A stretch of DNA of 35,350 bases, from contig JAITIG010000190.1 of the NCBI GenBank assembly GCA_031279575.1, forward strand, positions 1-35,350, given 5' to 3'. Source of the DNA: Bifidobacteriaceae bacterium. GTDB taxonomy: Bacteria > Actinomycetota > Actinomycetes > Actinomycetales > WQXJ01. Position 1 is the first letter of the stretch; each line of letters begins with the position of its first letter. Below are positions 1 to 8,723 of this stretch, in pieces. The position numbers and the translations under genes were made by a program. The notes under the pieces are model-generated. The model saw only the letters and a list, made by a program, of their open reading frames with translations. It was not told the origin of the DNA and ran no database searches.

Positions 1-33
1 CGCCGGGGCCGCCTGCCGGTAAGCTTGCCTGCC

Positions 34-1275
34 GTGAGCGATCATTGGAACCCATTCGGCCCGCAGCCATCCGGCCCGCCGGCCGGCGGGCCGCCCACCC
101 GGCGCTCGCTGCGCGAGTCGCGCCACCGCGCCCCCGGCCAAGCCGCGCCGGGCGCGCCCAGGCCCGGCGGCCCGCGCCGGGCGGTCTCGGTGGTGGTGAT
201 CGCCCTGACAGCGGTCCTGGTCGGGGGGGTGGGCTGGGTGGTCGGCAAACCGATCTACGACCAGTGGTCGCAGCGCGAGGAGCCGGCCGTGGCGGACTAC
301 CCCGGGCCGGGCCGGGGCGAGGCCGCCATCACCATCGAGCAGGGCGACACCGGCAACGCCATCGCCGCCAAACTGGTGGCGGCCGGCGTGATCGCCTCGG
401 CCGGGCCGTTCATCGAGGCCTTCACGGCGGCGGGGGAGGCCGCCACCGCGATCCAGCCCGGCACCTACGCTCTGCAGCTGGAGATGAGCGCCCAAGGCGC
501 TTTGACCGCCCTGATGAACCCGGCCACCCGCCTGGCGGTGTCCTTCACCGTGCCGGAGGGCAAGCGGGCGGAGGAGGTTTTCGGGATCGTCGGGGCGGCC
601 CTGGCCCAAGCCGACCTCGGGGCGGACGGGGACCCGACCGAGCTTGACGCCATGGCCCAGGCCAGGACCCTGGAGGTGGCGGCCGCCAGCCAGGACAAGG
701 CCGCCATCGGCTTGCCGGAGGAGGCCAACGGGCTGCTCGAGGGCTGGCTCTTCCCCGAGACATACTCCTTCAACCTGGGGGTCGAGCCAGCCGAGATCCT
801 GGCCCGGATGGTGGCCCAGACCATCGCTGTGCTGGAGGGGCTCGAGGTCCCCCGGGACAAGTGGCTGGAGATCTTGACCGTGGCCTCGATTGTGGAGAAG
901 GAGTCCAAGCTGGCCCCCGACCGGCCAAAGGTCTCCCGGGTGGTCTACAACCGGCTCGAGCGCGGCATCAAGCTGGAGCTCGACTCGACGGTGGTCTACG
1001 GCGCCAGCCGGTTCGACGCCGAGGTCGAGACCAGCGCCGACGAGCGCGCCCTGGACAACCCGTTCAACACCTACAAGATCGACGGCCTGCCGGCCGGCGC
1101 GATCTGCAACCCGGGGCAGGCCGCCATCGAGGCGGCGCTCAACCCGGAGCCCGGCAACTGGCTGTTTTTTGTCGCCGTCAACCCCCTGACCGGCGAGACC
1201 GAGTTCAACGAGACCGCCGAGGGCCACCAGCGCTCGGTTGAGAAATGGCAGGCCTGGAAACGGGAGAACGGCTGA
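34..1275 (+). CDS. mltG: Endolytic peptidoglycan transglycosylase MltG (YceG family)
   Basis: MltG cleaves nascent glycan strands at the outer face of the cytoplasmic membrane and so sets strand length. The predicted 413-residue protein has a Pro/Gly/Arg-rich cytoplasmic N-terminus, one membrane segment at about residues 49-71 (VSVVVIALTAVLVGGVGWVV) and a C-terminal YceG domain. The motif ASIVEKES places the catalytic glutamate at about residue 288, and the domain ends with the family block LPAGAICNPG...AALNPEPGNWLFFVAVNP. I prefer the GTG start at 34 over the in-frame TTG at 25, because a -10-like TAAGCT (20-25) lies 8 nt before the GTG. A reading frame ending with TAA at 20-22 may be the tail of an upstream gene (ruvX is the usual neighbour), but it is too short to identify. 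The gene overlaps aroE by 1 nt (TGATG). Confidence 0.93.
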   Translation: MSDHWNPFGPQPSGPPAGGPPTRRSLRESRHRAPGQAAPGAPRPGGPRRAVSVVVIALTAVLVGGVGWVVGKPIYDQWSQREEPAVADYPGPGRGEAAITIEQGDTGNAIAAKLVAAGVIASAGPFIEAFTAAGEAATAIQPGTYALQLEMSAQGALTALMNPATRLAVSFTVPEGKRAEEVFGIVGAALAQADLGADGDPTELDAMAQARTLEVAAASQDKAAIGLPEEANGLLEGWLFPETYSFNLGVEPAEILARMVAQTIAVLEGLEVPRDKWLEILTVASIVEKESKLAPDRPKVSRVVYNRLERGIKLELDSTVVYGASRFDAEVETSADERALDNPFNTYKIDGLPAGAICNPGQAAIEAALNPEPGNWLFFVAVNPLTGETEFNETAEGHQRSVEKWQAWKRENG

Positions 1276-2120
1276 TGCCGCGCCGCGCCGGGGTGGTGGG
1301 CAGCCCCATCTCCCATTCGCTTTCCCCCGCCCTGCACCGCGCCGCCTACCGGGCGCTGGGTTTGGCCGATTGGCGCTACGACGCCTTTGAGCTGGCCCCC
1401 GGCGAGTTGGCGGCCTGGCTGGCGGCCAGGGGGCCCGAGTGGGCCGGGGTGTCTGTCACCATGCCGCTCAAACGCGAGGCGCTGGAGTTGGCCGACCACG
1501 TCGAGGGCCTGGCGCAGGTGGTGGGCGCGGCCAACACGATTTTGCTCGGGCCGGGCGGGACCGTGGCCGCCAACACCGACGCCGAGGGCATTGTGGCCGC
1601 CGTGCGCGAGGCCGCCCCCGGCCGGGTTTGGCGCGCCGCCACCATTCTGGGCGGCGGCGCCACGGCCGCGACCGCCTTGGCGGCCTTGGCCCAGCTCGGC
1701 GCCCCCGCGCCCAGGGTCTACGCCCGGTCGATGGCGCGCTCCCAGGGGTTGGTCCAAGCCGCCGCCCGGCTGGGCGCGGCGGTCGAGTTCAGGCGCCTGC
1801 GCCAGGGCGGGCAGGCGCCGGATTGGGTGGACGAGCTGGTGGTCTCAGCCCTGCCGCCGCACGCCGCCGACCCTTTGGCGGCCGCTTTGGCCCAAGCCGA
1901 CGCGGCGGCCCCGGCCGGGCCGGGCGGCTTGGCGGCGGGCCGCGTCCTGCTGGATGCGGCCTACGACCCTTGGCCAACCGCTTTGGCGGCCGCCTGGCAG
2001 GCGGCCGGCGGCACGGTGGTGGCGGGCAAGGCGATGCTGCTGCACCAGGCGGCCGAGCAGGTGCGGCTGATGACCGGCCAGGCCGCCCCGCTTGAGGCGA
2101 TGCGCCAGGCGATCAGCTGA
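1275..2120 (+). CDS. aroE: Shikimate dehydrogenase (NADP+)
   Basis: AroE reduces 3-dehydroshikimate to shikimate in aromatic amino-acid synthesis. The 281-residue product has the N-terminal shikimate-binding motif SPISHSLSP (residues 10-18), the catalytic lysine in [10 protein letters not shown] (K66), the substrate aspartate in NTDAEG (D102) and a glycine-rich nucleotide-binding turn [11 protein letters not shown] (about 124-134). The ATG at 1275 shares a base with the mltG stop, so translation is probably coupled; the frame stays open upstream inside mltG, but family proteins begin at this point. The C-terminal block [12 protein letters not shown] is also typical. It is the first of five consecutive shikimate-pathway genes. 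A paralogous quinate/shikimate dehydrogenase cannot be fully excluded, but the context makes AroE by far the best call. Confidence 0.93.
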   Translation: MPRRAGVVGSPISHSLSPALHRAAYRALGLADWRYDAFELAPGELAAWLAARGPEWAGVSVTMPLKREALELADHVEGLAQVVGAANTILLGPGGTVAANTDAEGIVAAVREAAPGRVWRAATILGGGATAATALAALAQLGAPAPRVYARSMARSQGLVQAAARLGAAVEFRRLRQGGQAPDWVDELVVSALPPHAADPLAAALAQADAAAPAGPGGLAAGRVLLDAAYDPWPTALAAAWQAAGGTVVAGKAMLLHQAAEQVRLMTGQAAPLEAMRQAIS

Positions 2121-2177
2121 CCGGCGCGGCGGGGCGGCCCAAGGCGGGGCCGATTTTCCATCGGCCGGGCGGCGGGG

Positions 2178-2183
2178 GACAAT
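2178..2183 (+). promoter_or_regulatory. Candidate -10 element for aroC (GACAAT)
   Basis: GACAAT ends 7 nt before the ATG at 2191, the spacing that yields a leaderless transcript. It lies in the 70-nt gap between aroE and aroC, the only sizeable gap in the shikimate cluster. No clear -35 was seen. The hexamer is a weaker match to TANNNT than the others in this window. Confidence 0.3.
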
Positions 2184-2190
2184 GGGGGCC

Positions 2191-3366
2191 ATGCTGCGTT
2201 GGTTGACGGCGGGCGAGTCGCACGGGCCCGGCGTGCTCGGTGTGCTCGAAGGCGCCCCGGCCGGGATCCTCATCTCCCCTGACCAGATCGCCGCCGAGTT
2301 GGCCCGCCGCCGCCTCGGCGCCGGGCGCGGCGCCCGGATGGCTGTGGAGGGCGACGAGCTGGAGATCATCGGCGGCATTTGGCGCGGCGCCACCACCGGC
2401 GCGCCGGTTGCGATCCTGGTGCGCAACTCCGAGTGGCCCAAATGGGAGCCGGTCATGTCGCCCCATCCGGGCGAGCCGCCGGCCGGCGCCCGGGCCCAGC
2501 CCGTCACCCGGCCCCGGCCCGGCCACGCCGATTTGGCCGGCCTGGTCAAATACGGCCTGGCGGACGCCCGCGCCATCCTCGAGCGGGCCAGCGCGCGGGA
2601 GACGGCGGCCCGCGTCGCCATCGGCGCGGTCGCCCGGGCCTGCCTTGGCCAGGCTTTTGGCGCCAGCTTGGCCAGCCATGTGGTCGAGTTGGGCGGCGTC
2701 GGCGCCGACGCGGCTTTCACCCCTTCGCCCGATGCCGCCGGCCGGCTCGACGCCAGCCCCGTGCGCACGCTCGACCAGGCGGCCGAGGCGGCCATGCTGG
2801 CGCGCCTCGATCAGGCCCGGCAGGCGGGCGACACCTTGGGCGGCGTGGTCGAGGTCATCGCCTACGGCCTGCCGCCGGGCCTGGGCTCGCACGTCCAAGC
2901 CGATCGCCGTTTGGACAGCCGCCTGGCCGCGGCCCTGATGGGCATCCCGGCGATCAAAGCCGTCGAGGTGGGGCTGGGCCGGGCCGCCGCCGCCCTGCCC
3001 GGCTCCCAGGCGCATGACCCGATTGAGCGGCGCGGCGGGCGCATCGCCCGCCCCACCAACCACGCCGGCGGCGTCGAGGGCGGCATCTCCAACGGCCAGC
3101 CGCTGGTGGTGCGCGCCGCCATGAAGCCGATCCCGACCGTGCCGCGGGCCCTGCCCTCGATCGACCTCGCCACCGGCCAGGCCGCGCCGGCCGCCCACCA
3201 GCGCTCGGACACCGCTGCCGTGCCGGCCGCCGCCGTGGTGGCCGAGGCGATGGTGGCGCTGGTGCTGGCCGGGGCCGCCTTGGAGAAGTTCGGCGGCGAC
3301 TCGGTGGCCGAGGCGCGGCGCAACCTGGAGGGCTACCTGGCGGCCATCCCCGAGGCGATGCGGTGA
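2191..3366 (+). CDS. aroC: Chorismate synthase
   Basis: AroC converts 5-enolpyruvylshikimate 3-phosphate to chorismate using reduced FMN, the last step of the shikimate pathway. The 391-residue protein starts [14 protein letters not shown], the universal chorismate synthase N-terminus with the catalytic histidine H11. It also has the FMN/substrate blocks [12 protein letters not shown] and [18 protein letters not shown], the [12 protein letters not shown] motif and, near the end, the block [19 protein letters not shown]. Length is normal for the family. The ATG at 2191 fits the family start; an in-frame ATG at 2182 would add three residues. The 3' end overlaps aroK by 4 nt (GTGA), indicating translational coupling. 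The usual EPSP synthase gene aroA is not in this cluster. Confidence 0.95.
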   Translation: MLRWLTAGESHGPGVLGVLEGAPAGILISPDQIAAELARRRLGAGRGARMAVEGDELEIIGGIWRGATTGAPVAILVRNSEWPKWEPVMSPHPGEPPAGARAQPVTRPRPGHADLAGLVKYGLADARAILERASARETAARVAIGAVARACLGQAFGASLASHVVELGGVGADAAFTPSPDAAGRLDASPVRTLDQAAEAAMLARLDQARQAGDTLGGVVEVIAYGLPPGLGSHVQADRRLDSRLAAALMGIPAIKAVEVGLGRAAAALPGSQAHDPIERRGGRIARPTNHAGGVEGGISNGQPLVVRAAMKPIPTVPRALPSIDLATGQAAPAAHQRSDTAAVPAAAVVAEAMVALVLAGAALEKFGGDSVAEARRNLEGYLAAIPEAMR

Positions 3367-3905
3367 GCGCCGCTCCGATCGTGTTGATTGGCCCGCCCGG
3401 GGCGGGCAAGACCACCATCGGCCGGGCGCTGGCCCGCCGGCTGGGGGCCGAGTTCGCCGACACCGACGAGCTGGTCGAGGCCGGCGCCGGGCAAACCGTG
3501 GCCGAGATCTTCACCCGCCAAGGCGAGGCCGCCTTCCGGCGCTGGGAGGGCCGGGTTGTGCTCCAGGCCCTGGCCCGGGCCCGGGCCGGGCCCGGGCGCT
3601 GGGTGGTGGCGCTGGGCGGCGGCGCGCCGGAGGCGCCGGAGGCGGCCGAGGCGCTGCGGGCGGGCCCGGCGCTGGTGGTGTTCTTGGACGTGTCGCCCCA
3701 ATTGGCGGCCAGACGGGTTGGACTCGGCGCGCCGCGACCCCTGCTGGCGGCCGCGCCGCGTAAGGTATGGCGTGAGCTGATGGCCCGGCGCCGGCCCACC
3801 TATGAGGCGTTGGCCCACTTCCAGCTCGGGGTCGATGGATTGGATGCGGCCGCCGCCGCGCGGTTGATCGCGCGGCGCGCGGCCGAAGAGGAGCGTGAGG
3901 CGTGA
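3363..3905 (+). CDS. aroK: Shikimate kinase
   Basis: AroK phosphorylates shikimate at O3 with ATP. The 180-residue protein has a Walker A loop GPPGAGKT (residues 9-16), the shikimate-binding DTDELVE (about 33-39), the substrate-binding segment [15 protein letters not shown] and the Walker B-like ALGGGAPE. It ends with a helix typical of NMP-kinase folds. The start codon is GTG at 3363, overlapping the aroC stop by 4 nt, and the stop overlaps the GTG of aroB by 4 nt, so the cluster is translated as a coupled unit. In some actinobacteria aroK and aroB are fused; here they are separate genes. Nothing essential is missing. Confidence 0.94.
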   Translation: MSAAPIVLIGPPGAGKTTIGRALARRLGAEFADTDELVEAGAGQTVAEIFTRQGEAAFRRWEGRVVLQALARARAGPGRWVVALGGGAPEAPEAAEALRAGPALVVFLDVSPQLAARRVGLGAPRPLLAAAPRKVWRELMARRRPTYEALAHFQLGVDGLDAAAAARLIARRAAEEEREA

Positions 3906-5227
3906 GCGAAGCCCGCATCGAGGTTGGCCTGGAGCGGCCGTATCCGGTTGTGGTGCGCTCTGGGCTGCTGCGCGAGCTTGGCGCCTGGGCGCCCCAGACG
4001 GCCCGCCGGCTCATGATCGTGTTCGACCCGGTGATGGCCGGGCCGGTGCCCGCCCTGGTGGACTCGCTGCGGCGGGACGGCTTCGAGGTGCATCTGGTGG
4101 CGGTGCCGAGCGGCGAGGCGGCCAAGAGCGCCGAAGTGCTGGCGGCCGTTTGGCGCCGGCTGGGCGAGGCCTCCTTCACCCGCACCGACGCGCTGGTCGG
4201 GATTGGCGGCGGGGCCACCACCGACCTGGCCGGGTTCGCCGCGGCCACCTGGATGCGCGGCGTGGCGGTGCTGCAAGTCCCCACCACTTTGCTGGCCATG
4301 GTGGACGCCGCCATCGGCGGCAAGACGGGCATCAACACCGAGGAGGGCAAGAACCTGGTGGGCGCCTTCCACCAGCCGCACGCCGTGCTGTGCGACCCCG
4401 ACCTGCTGGCCAGCTTGCCGCCGGCGGAGCTGGCGGCCGGCCTGGCGGAGGTTGTCAAAGCCGGCCTGGTGGCGGACCCGGCCATCTTGGACGTCATCTG
4501 GTCTGGTCCGCGCGAGGCCCTCAACCCGGCCGGGCCGCTGCTGAGCGAGCTGATCCAGCTGGCGGTGGCGGTCAAGGCCGAGGTGGTGGCGGCCGACCCG
4601 CTGGAAGGCGGCCGGCGCGCCATCTTGAACTACGGCCACACTTTTGGGCACGCCATCGAGCAGGTGGAGCAGTTCGGCTGGCGGCACGGCGACGCGGTGG
4701 CGGTGGGCATGGTGTTCGCCGCCGAGGTGGCGGTGCGGGCCGGGCTGATGGATCCCTCGCTGCTCGGCTGGCACCGCGAGCTGCTGGCGGCGGTGGGTTT
4801 GCCGATCTCCTACACCCCGGGCCGGTGGGACCTGCTGTGGCCGGCCATGGGCCGCGACAAGAAGAACCAGGGCGCCACCCGCCGCATGGTGCTGTTGGAG
4901 GATGTGGCCAAGCCGGTGGTGGTGCGGGACATCCCGGCCGCCCTGCTGCGCGAGGCCTACCTGGCGATCTCGGCGGTGCCCGCGGCCGAGCCCTACCCGG
5001 TGGCGGACGGCCCCGACTACCAGCTGGCCAACCCCTACGGGCTGCCGGACTACACGCCGCCGCTGGAAGAAGGCTCGCCTGGCCCGGCCAGCGCGCCCGG
5101 GCCGCTCATCCCGGGGGAGCGGCCGCGCCGGCCGCGCCACGCCGACCCGTCGCGCCCCTTGGACGGGCCGCTGCTGCCAGGCGAGGCGCCGCCCGCCGCC
5201 CCAGGCCAAACCGGGGGGCTGGCGTGA
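3902..5227 (+). CDS. aroB: 3-dehydroquinate synthase with a proline-rich C-terminal extension
   Basis: AroB makes 3-dehydroquinate from DAHP, using NAD+ and a divalent metal. The core shows the NAD-binding GIGGGATTDLAGFAAATWMRG, the segment VPTTLLAMVDAAIGGKTGIN, the metal-ligand blocks NYGHTFGHAIE and WRHGDAVAVGM, and the lysine-rich MGRDKKNQG. Family members are about 350-370 residues, but this protein is 441. The last 75 or so residues (from about 5000 on) are a Pro/Gly/Ala/Arg-rich tail with two PLxPGE-like copies (PLIPGE, PLLPGE) and no recognisable domain. The tail is probably disordered and lineage-specific. The GTG start at 3902 overlaps aroK by 4 nt, and the stop shares one base with the start of aroQ. 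Confidence 0.94.
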   Translation: MSEARIEVGLERPYPVVVRSGLLRELGAWAPQTARRLMIVFDPVMAGPVPALVDSLRRDGFEVHLVAVPSGEAAKSAEVLAAVWRRLGEASFTRTDALVGIGGGATTDLAGFAAATWMRGVAVLQVPTTLLAMVDAAIGGKTGINTEEGKNLVGAFHQPHAVLCDPDLLASLPPAELAAGLAEVVKAGLVADPAILDVIWSGPREALNPAGPLLSELIQLAVAVKAEVVAADPLEGGRRAILNYGHTFGHAIEQVEQFGWRHGDAVAVGMVFAAEVAVRAGLMDPSLLGWHRELLAAVGLPISYTPGRWDLLWPAMGRDKKNQGATRRMVLLEDVAKPVVVRDIPAALLREAYLAISAVPAAEPYPVADGPDYQLANPYGLPDYTPPLEEGSPGPASAPGPLIPGERPRRPRHADPSRPLDGPLLPGEAPPAAPGQTGGLA

Positions 5228-5655
5228 TGCGCCGGGTGCTGGTGGCCAACGGCCCCAACTTGGGGCGCTTGGGGGCCAGGCAGCCGGAGATCTACGGCCA
5301 CCTGGATTTCGCCGCCCTGGCCGCCGCCTGCGCCAGCTGGGCGCGGGAGCTGGGCTGGGAGGCGGATGTGCGCCAAACCGACGACGAGGCGGAGCTGGTC
5401 GGCTGGCTGCGCCAGGCGGCTGAGGCGGGCACGCCGGTGGTGTTGAACCCGGCCGCCTTCACCCACTACTCCTACTCCCTGCGCGACGCCGCCGCCCAAG
5501 TCCCCCGGCTGGTCGAGGTCCACATCTCGAACCCGGCCGGGCGCGAGGGCTTCCGCCAGACCTCTGTCATCGCGGGCGTCGCCCTGGGGGCCATCGCCGG
5601 CTTCGGCTTCGACTCCTACCGCCTGGCCCTAAACGCCATCGCCCACCTGCCCTGA
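5227..5655 (+). CDS. aroQ: Type II 3-dehydroquinate dehydratase
   Basis: AroQ dehydrates 3-dehydroquinate to 3-dehydroshikimate. The 142-residue length is that of type II enzymes (140-155). Visible motifs are NGPNLGRLGARQPEIYG, with the catalytic arginine and tyrosine of the lid, LNPAAFTHYSYSLRDA for substrate binding, and EVHISNPAGREGFRQTS with the catalytic histidine. The family end GFGFDSYRLAL is present. The ATG at 5227 shares its A with the aroB stop (TGATG); a GTG one codon upstream is possible. The last 27 nt overlap the end of the oppositely oriented acyl-CoA ligase gene, so the two genes converge with no intergenic terminator. Confidence 0.93.
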   Translation: MRRVLVANGPNLGRLGARQPEIYGHLDFAALAAACASWARELGWEADVRQTDDEAELVGWLRQAAEAGTPVVLNPAAFTHYSYSLRDAAAQVPRLVEVHISNPAGREGFRQTSVIAGVALGAIAGFGFDSYRLALNAIAHLP

Positions 5656-7518
5656 GCCGCCCCCCAAAGCCTGGGCGCGGCGGGCGGCGGCCTCGGTGTA
5701 CAAGGCGTCGACCTCGGCCGCGAAATCGCGCAGCACCAGGTCGCGTTTGACCTTCATCGACGGGGTCAGGTAGCCGTTCTGCTCGGTGAAGTCGCCTGCC
5801 AGGAGGCGGAACTCGCGGATCGACTCGGCCCGGGAGACAACCTCGTTGGTGCGCGCCACAGCCCGCTCCAGCGAGGCCCGGATGTCCGGGTCGATGCGCG
5901 CCTGGGCCGGCGTCAAGGGGGATTTGCCGTGGTTGGCCAGCCAGCCGGGGATCATGTCCTCGTCCAAGGTGATCAGCGCCCCGATGAAGGGCCGGGACTC
6001 GCCCACCACCACCACCTGGGAGATCAGCGGGTGGCCGCGCAGCCGGTCCTCCAAGATGGCCGGGGCCACGTTCTTGCCGGCGGCGGTCACAATCAGCTCT
6101 TTGCGCCGGGCTGTGATCGAAAGCCGCCCGGCCTCGTCCAACTGGCCGATGTCGCCGGTCTTGAACCAGCCCTCGGCGAAGCTGTCCCGGGTGGCCGCCG
6201 GGTTGTTGCGGTAGCCGCGGAAGATGTGGAAGCCCTTGGCCAGGATCTCGCCATCGTCCGCCACCGCCACCGTCTGGCCCGGCAGCGGCCGGCCGACTGT
6301 GCCGATCTTGTTGTCCGCCCCGTCCCGGTTGACGGTGGTCGGCGCCGAGGTCTCGGTCAGGCCGTAGCCCTCGAACACGGTCAGGCCGATGCCGCGGAAG
6401 AAGTGCCCCAGCCGCTCGCCCAGCGGCGCCCCGCCGGAGACCGCCTGGGTCAGCCGCCCGCCCATGGTTTTGGTCAGCTTGCGGTAGACCAGGCGTTTGG
6501 CCAGGGCGTATTGCACCCGCCGGGCGGGGGTGAAGCCGCCGCGCGAGTCCTGCTCGCGCGATGAGACGATGGCGATCTTGGCCGCCCAGCGGAACAGCCG
6601 CAGCTTCAGCCCGCCGCCGGTGGAGGCCTCGGCCGCGTTGTAGACCTTCTCCAGCACCCGGGGCACCACCAGCATGAAGGTGGGCCTGAAGGTCCCCAAG
6701 TCCGCCACCAGGTTCCTGGTGTCCGGCGAGTAGCCCATCACCGCCACCGAGAACAGCGCGATGACGTTGATGACGCGGGCAAAGATGTGCGCCAGCGGCA
6801 AGAACAGCAGGCCGCGCGAGCCGGGGACGCAAATGAAGCTGAGCGCCTCGACAATGTTGCGCGCGGCGGTGGTGAAGTTCAGGTGCGTCAACTCGACGCC
6901 TTTGGGCCGCCCGGTGGTGCCGGAGGTGTAAACCACCGTGGCCAGGTCGTCCCCCTTGACGGCCCGGCGGCGGGCTTGGAAGACGGCGTCGGGCACCTGG
7001 GCGCCCAACTCCGCCAGCGCCTCCAAGGCGCCCTCGTCCATCACCAGCACCCCGTCCTCGCCCAGCGCGGGGCCCGCGGGGCGCCCGCCCGGCTGGCGGG
7101 GGCGGGCGGCCAGCGCGGCGCGCAGCAGCTGGGCGTGGGCCGGGGTCTCGGCGATGGCGCCGACCACCCCGGCGTCGCGCACAATCCAGGCCGCTTGGTC
7201 GCAGGCGGACGTCTCGTAGATGGGCACGCCGGCCGCCCCGATGCTCCACAGGGCGTAGTCGACGCGCGTCCACTGCTCGCAGGTGCGGCCCATGATCCCG
7301 TAGGTGTCGCCGTGCTCCACCCCGGCGGCGATGAACCCCTTGGCCAGCGCCTCGACCGAGGCGGCGAAGCCGGCCGCGGAGACCGGCTGCCAGCCGCCGG
7401 GGCCTTGGACCTCGATCATGGTGGCGCCCGGGTCGCGCGCCACGCGCTCGGCCAGCAGGTCGGCGATCGACTCCAGGGGGTTGGCCGGGTGGACGGCCGG
7501 TGTTGTGGAAACCTTCAC
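5629..7518 (-). CDS. Long-chain acyl-CoA ligase, FadD15-like (AMP-forming)
   Basis: This is an ANL-superfamily adenylating enzyme of 629 residues that activates a fatty acid as acyl-AMP and then acyl-CoA. Seen in order are the P-loop YTSGTTGRPKGVELTH (about 197-212), VPRVLEKVYN, the adenine-binding block EGYGLTETSAPTT (about 383-395), WFKTGDIGQLDEAGRLSITA, the hinge RRKELIVTAAGKNVAP (about 471-486) and the C-terminal NGYLTPSMKVKRD, whose lysine region is needed for adenylation. Length and C-terminus match FadD15-type long-chain ligases rather than short-chain acetyl-CoA synthetases. The chain-length preference cannot be read from sequence. It starts with GTG, preceded by a -10-like hexamer 6 nt upstream, and is divergent from efp. 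Confidence 0.92.
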   Translation of the reverse strand: MKVSTTPAVHPANPLESIADLLAERVARDPGATMIEVQGPGGWQPVSAAGFAASVEALAKGFIAAGVEHGDTYGIMGRTCEQWTRVDYALWSIGAAGVPIYETSACDQAAWIVRDAGVVGAIAETPAHAQLLRAALAARPRQPGGRPAGPALGEDGVLVMDEGALEALAELGAQVPDAVFQARRRAVKGDDLATVVYTSGTTGRPKGVELTHLNFTTAARNIVEALSFICVPGSRGLLFLPLAHIFARVINVIALFSVAVMGYSPDTRNLVADLGTFRPTFMLVVPRVLEKVYNAAEASTGGGLKLRLFRWAAKIAIVSSREQDSRGGFTPARRVQYALAKRLVYRKLTKTMGGRLTQAVSGGAPLGERLGHFFRGIGLTVFEGYGLTETSAPTTVNRDGADNKIGTVGRPLPGQTVAVADDGEILAKGFHIFRGYRNNPAATRDSFAEGWFKTGDIGQLDEAGRLSITARRKELIVTAAGKNVAPAILEDRLRGHPLISQVVVVGESRPFIGALITLDEDMIPGWLANHGKSPLTPAQARIDPDIRASLERAVARTNEVVSRAESIREFRLLAGDFTEQNGYLTPSMKVKRDLVLRDFAAEVDALYTEAAARRAQALGGGSGQVGDGV

Positions 7519-7524
7519 GCCGGG

Positions 7525-7530
7525 ACTTTA
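7525..7530 (-). promoter_or_regulatory. -10 element of the acyl-CoA ligase gene (TAAAGT), leaderless type
   Basis: On the minus strand TAAAGT is followed by exactly 6 nt and then the GTG start at 7518. Transcription would begin at or next to the start codon, so no ribosome-binding site is expected and none is seen. A clear -35 is not visible. Confidence 0.5.
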
Positions 7531-7572
7531 GCCCGCGGCGGGCACCTTACGCATTCGTAGGTGGCGGCCCAG

Positions 7573-7578
7573 TAGTAT
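7573..7578 (+). promoter_or_regulatory. Candidate -10 element for efp (TAGTAT)
   Basis: TAGTAT lies 37 nt before the efp start in the 97-nt divergent gap. It would give a 5' leader of roughly 30 nt carrying the GGAG ribosome-binding site at 7607-7610. The only -35-like hexamer (TTACGC, 7547-7552) is 20 nt away, which is long. Moderate-to-weak call. Confidence 0.3.
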
Positions 7579-7615
7579 ATCCGGGGCATCACCACCAAGA
7601 GGTAATGGAGAAACT

Positions 7616-8176
7616 GTGGCAACCACCAACGATCTGAAGAACGGCCTGGTGCTGAACCTGGACGGCCAACTGTGGGCTGTGGTCGAGTTCCAGCACGTCA
7701 AACCGGGCAAGGGCGGCGCCTTTGTGCGGACCAAGCTGAAGAACGTGCTCTCGGGCAAAGTGGTCGACAAAACCTTCAACGCGGGCGTCAAGGTCGACAC
7801 CGCGACGGTCGACAAACGCGACATGCAATATCTTTACCGGGACGCGGACTCGTTCGTGTTCATGGACAAGGACACCTACGACCAGGTCAACGTGCCGCAG
7901 GAGACCGTCGGCGACGCCGCCCACTTCCTGCTCGAGGGCCAAGACGCCATCGTCGCCACCCACGAGGGCAGCCCGCTGTATGTCGAGCTGCCGGCCGCGG
8001 TGGTGCTGGAGATCGCCTACACCGAGCCGGGCCTGCAAGGCGACCGCTCGACTGGCGGCACCAAGCCGGCCACCTTGGAGACCGGCCACACCATCCAGGT
8101 GCCGCTGTTCTTGGAGCAGGGCACGCGCGTCAAGGTGGACACCCGCAGCGGCGAGTATTTGAGCCGGGTCGCCTAA
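7616..8176 (+). CDS. efp: Translation elongation factor P
   Basis: EF-P binds stalled ribosomes between the P and E sites and relieves arrest at polyproline stretches. The 186 residues cover the three beta-barrel domains. The tip loop [12 protein letters not shown] carries the lysine (K32) that corresponds to the modified lysine of E. coli EF-P; no modification gene is in this window. The C-terminal signature [29 protein letters not shown] is complete. The GTG start at 7616 has GGAG 5 nt upstream. The stop shares a base with the nusB start, so the two are cotranscribed. Demand for EF-P seems plausible here, since proteins such as the DUF3866 protein and AroB contain long proline-rich runs (inference). 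Confidence 0.96.
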   Translation: MATTNDLKNGLVLNLDGQLWAVVEFQHVKPGKGGAFVRTKLKNVLSGKVVDKTFNAGVKVDTATVDKRDMQYLYRDADSFVFMDKDTYDQVNVPQETVGDAAHFLLEGQDAIVATHEGSPLYVELPAAVVLEIAYTEPGLQGDRSTGGTKPATLETGHTIQVPLFLEQGTRVKVDTRSGEYLSRVA

Positions 8177-8628
8177 TGGCCGCCGGCGCCCGCCGGGCGG
8201 CGCGGCGGCGGGCCGTGGAGTTGGTGTTCGAGGCTTTCCAGCGCGGTTTGGCGCCGCTGGCCGTGCTGGCGGAGCGGGCGGCGGCCGCCCAGGCGGACGG
8301 CGCGGACGGCGCGGACGGCGCGGGCGGCGCCGCCGGGCCGGCCCCGTACACCAGGCGCCTGGTGGAGGGGGTGGCGGCGCGCCAAGACCTGATCTCTGAG
8401 TGGCTCGACAGCTACGCCCAGGGTTGGCCGCAGCTCCGCATGCCGGGGGTCGACCGGGCCATTTTGTACGTTGGCGCCTACGAGGTGGTCTTCGAGGACG
8501 AGGTGGCCGATGCCGTCGCCATCGGCGAGGCGGCCAACCTGGCCGGCCGGTTGTCGACGGACAAGTCGGCGGGTTTTGTCTCCGGCCTGCTGGGGCGGTT
8601 GTCGAAGCTGAAGCCGACCTTGGTGTGA
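8176..8628 (+). CDS. nusB: Transcription antitermination factor NusB
   Basis: NusB binds boxA RNA with S10 (NusE) in the antitermination complex that protects rRNA transcription. The 150-residue all-helical protein begins [20 protein letters not shown]. Its conserved half contains MPGVDRAILYVGAYEVVF, then VADAVAIGEAANLAGRLS and TDKSAGFVSGLLGRLSK, all typical NusB blocks. A short insertion of three Ala-Asp-Gly units and Ala-Gly-Gly at residues 40-51 is encoded by a 9-bp tandem repeat (8293-8328) and lies between helices where NusB length varies. The ATG at 8176 overlaps the efp TAA by one base. A GC-rich palindrome follows the stop at 8638-8657. Confidence 0.92.
   Translation: MAAGARRAARRRAVELVFEAFQRGLAPLAVLAERAAAAQADGADGADGAGGAAGPAPYTRRLVEGVAARQDLISEWLDSYAQGWPQLRMPGVDRAILYVGAYEVVFEDEVADAVAIGEAANLAGRLSTDKSAGFVSGLLGRLSKLKPTLV
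8293..8328 (+). repeat. 9-bp tandem repeat inside nusB
   Basis: GCGGACGGC occurs three times head to tail, followed by a variant copy GCGGGCGGC, in the nusB reading frame (Ala-Asp-Gly units). Such in-frame repeats can change copy number without breaking the frame. Confidence 0.9.
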
Positions 8629-8637
8629 GCGGGCCTC

Positions 8638-8657
8638 GCCCACCCGGCCGGGTGGGC
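8638..8657 (+). terminator. Perfect palindrome after nusB, possible terminator
   Basis: GCCCACCCGG is followed immediately by its exact reverse complement. As RNA this gives an 8-bp GC stem with a GGCC loop, starting 9 nt after the nusB stop. No U-run follows, so intrinsic termination is uncertain. The palindrome could instead be an operator near the pyrR promoter, since a TAGGGT -10-like hexamer (8658-8663) abuts it. Confidence 0.35.
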
Positions 8658-8682
8658 TAGGGTGGTGGGTTGGTGGTGACGA

Positions 8683-8719
8683 TCCTTTAAGGACCCGTCC
8701 GGCGAGGCGGGAAAGGAGG
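8683..8719 (+). promoter_or_regulatory. PyrR-binding hairpin in the pyr operon leader
   Basis: TCCTTT (8683-8688) pairs with AAAGGA (8712-8717), and CCCG (8694-8697) pairs with CGGG (8708-8711). The loop contains CGGCGAGG (8700-8707), an exact match to the CNGNGAGG core bound by PyrR. The lower stem takes up part of the GGAGG ribosome-binding site of pyrR (8715-8719). PyrR loaded with UMP would therefore stabilise the hairpin and block translation of its own operon, the mechanism described for mycobacterial pyr operons. No competing antiterminator/terminator pair is visible, which favours translational repression over attenuation. Confidence 0.85.
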
Positions 8720-8723
8720 CGCC

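Noticed and set aside
1071..5209. Long antisense open frames opposite the aro genes.
   Set aside because: High GC content leaves antisense frames open by chance; their translations are Arg/Pro/Gly-rich with no motifs, whereas the plus-strand frames carry complete enzyme signatures.
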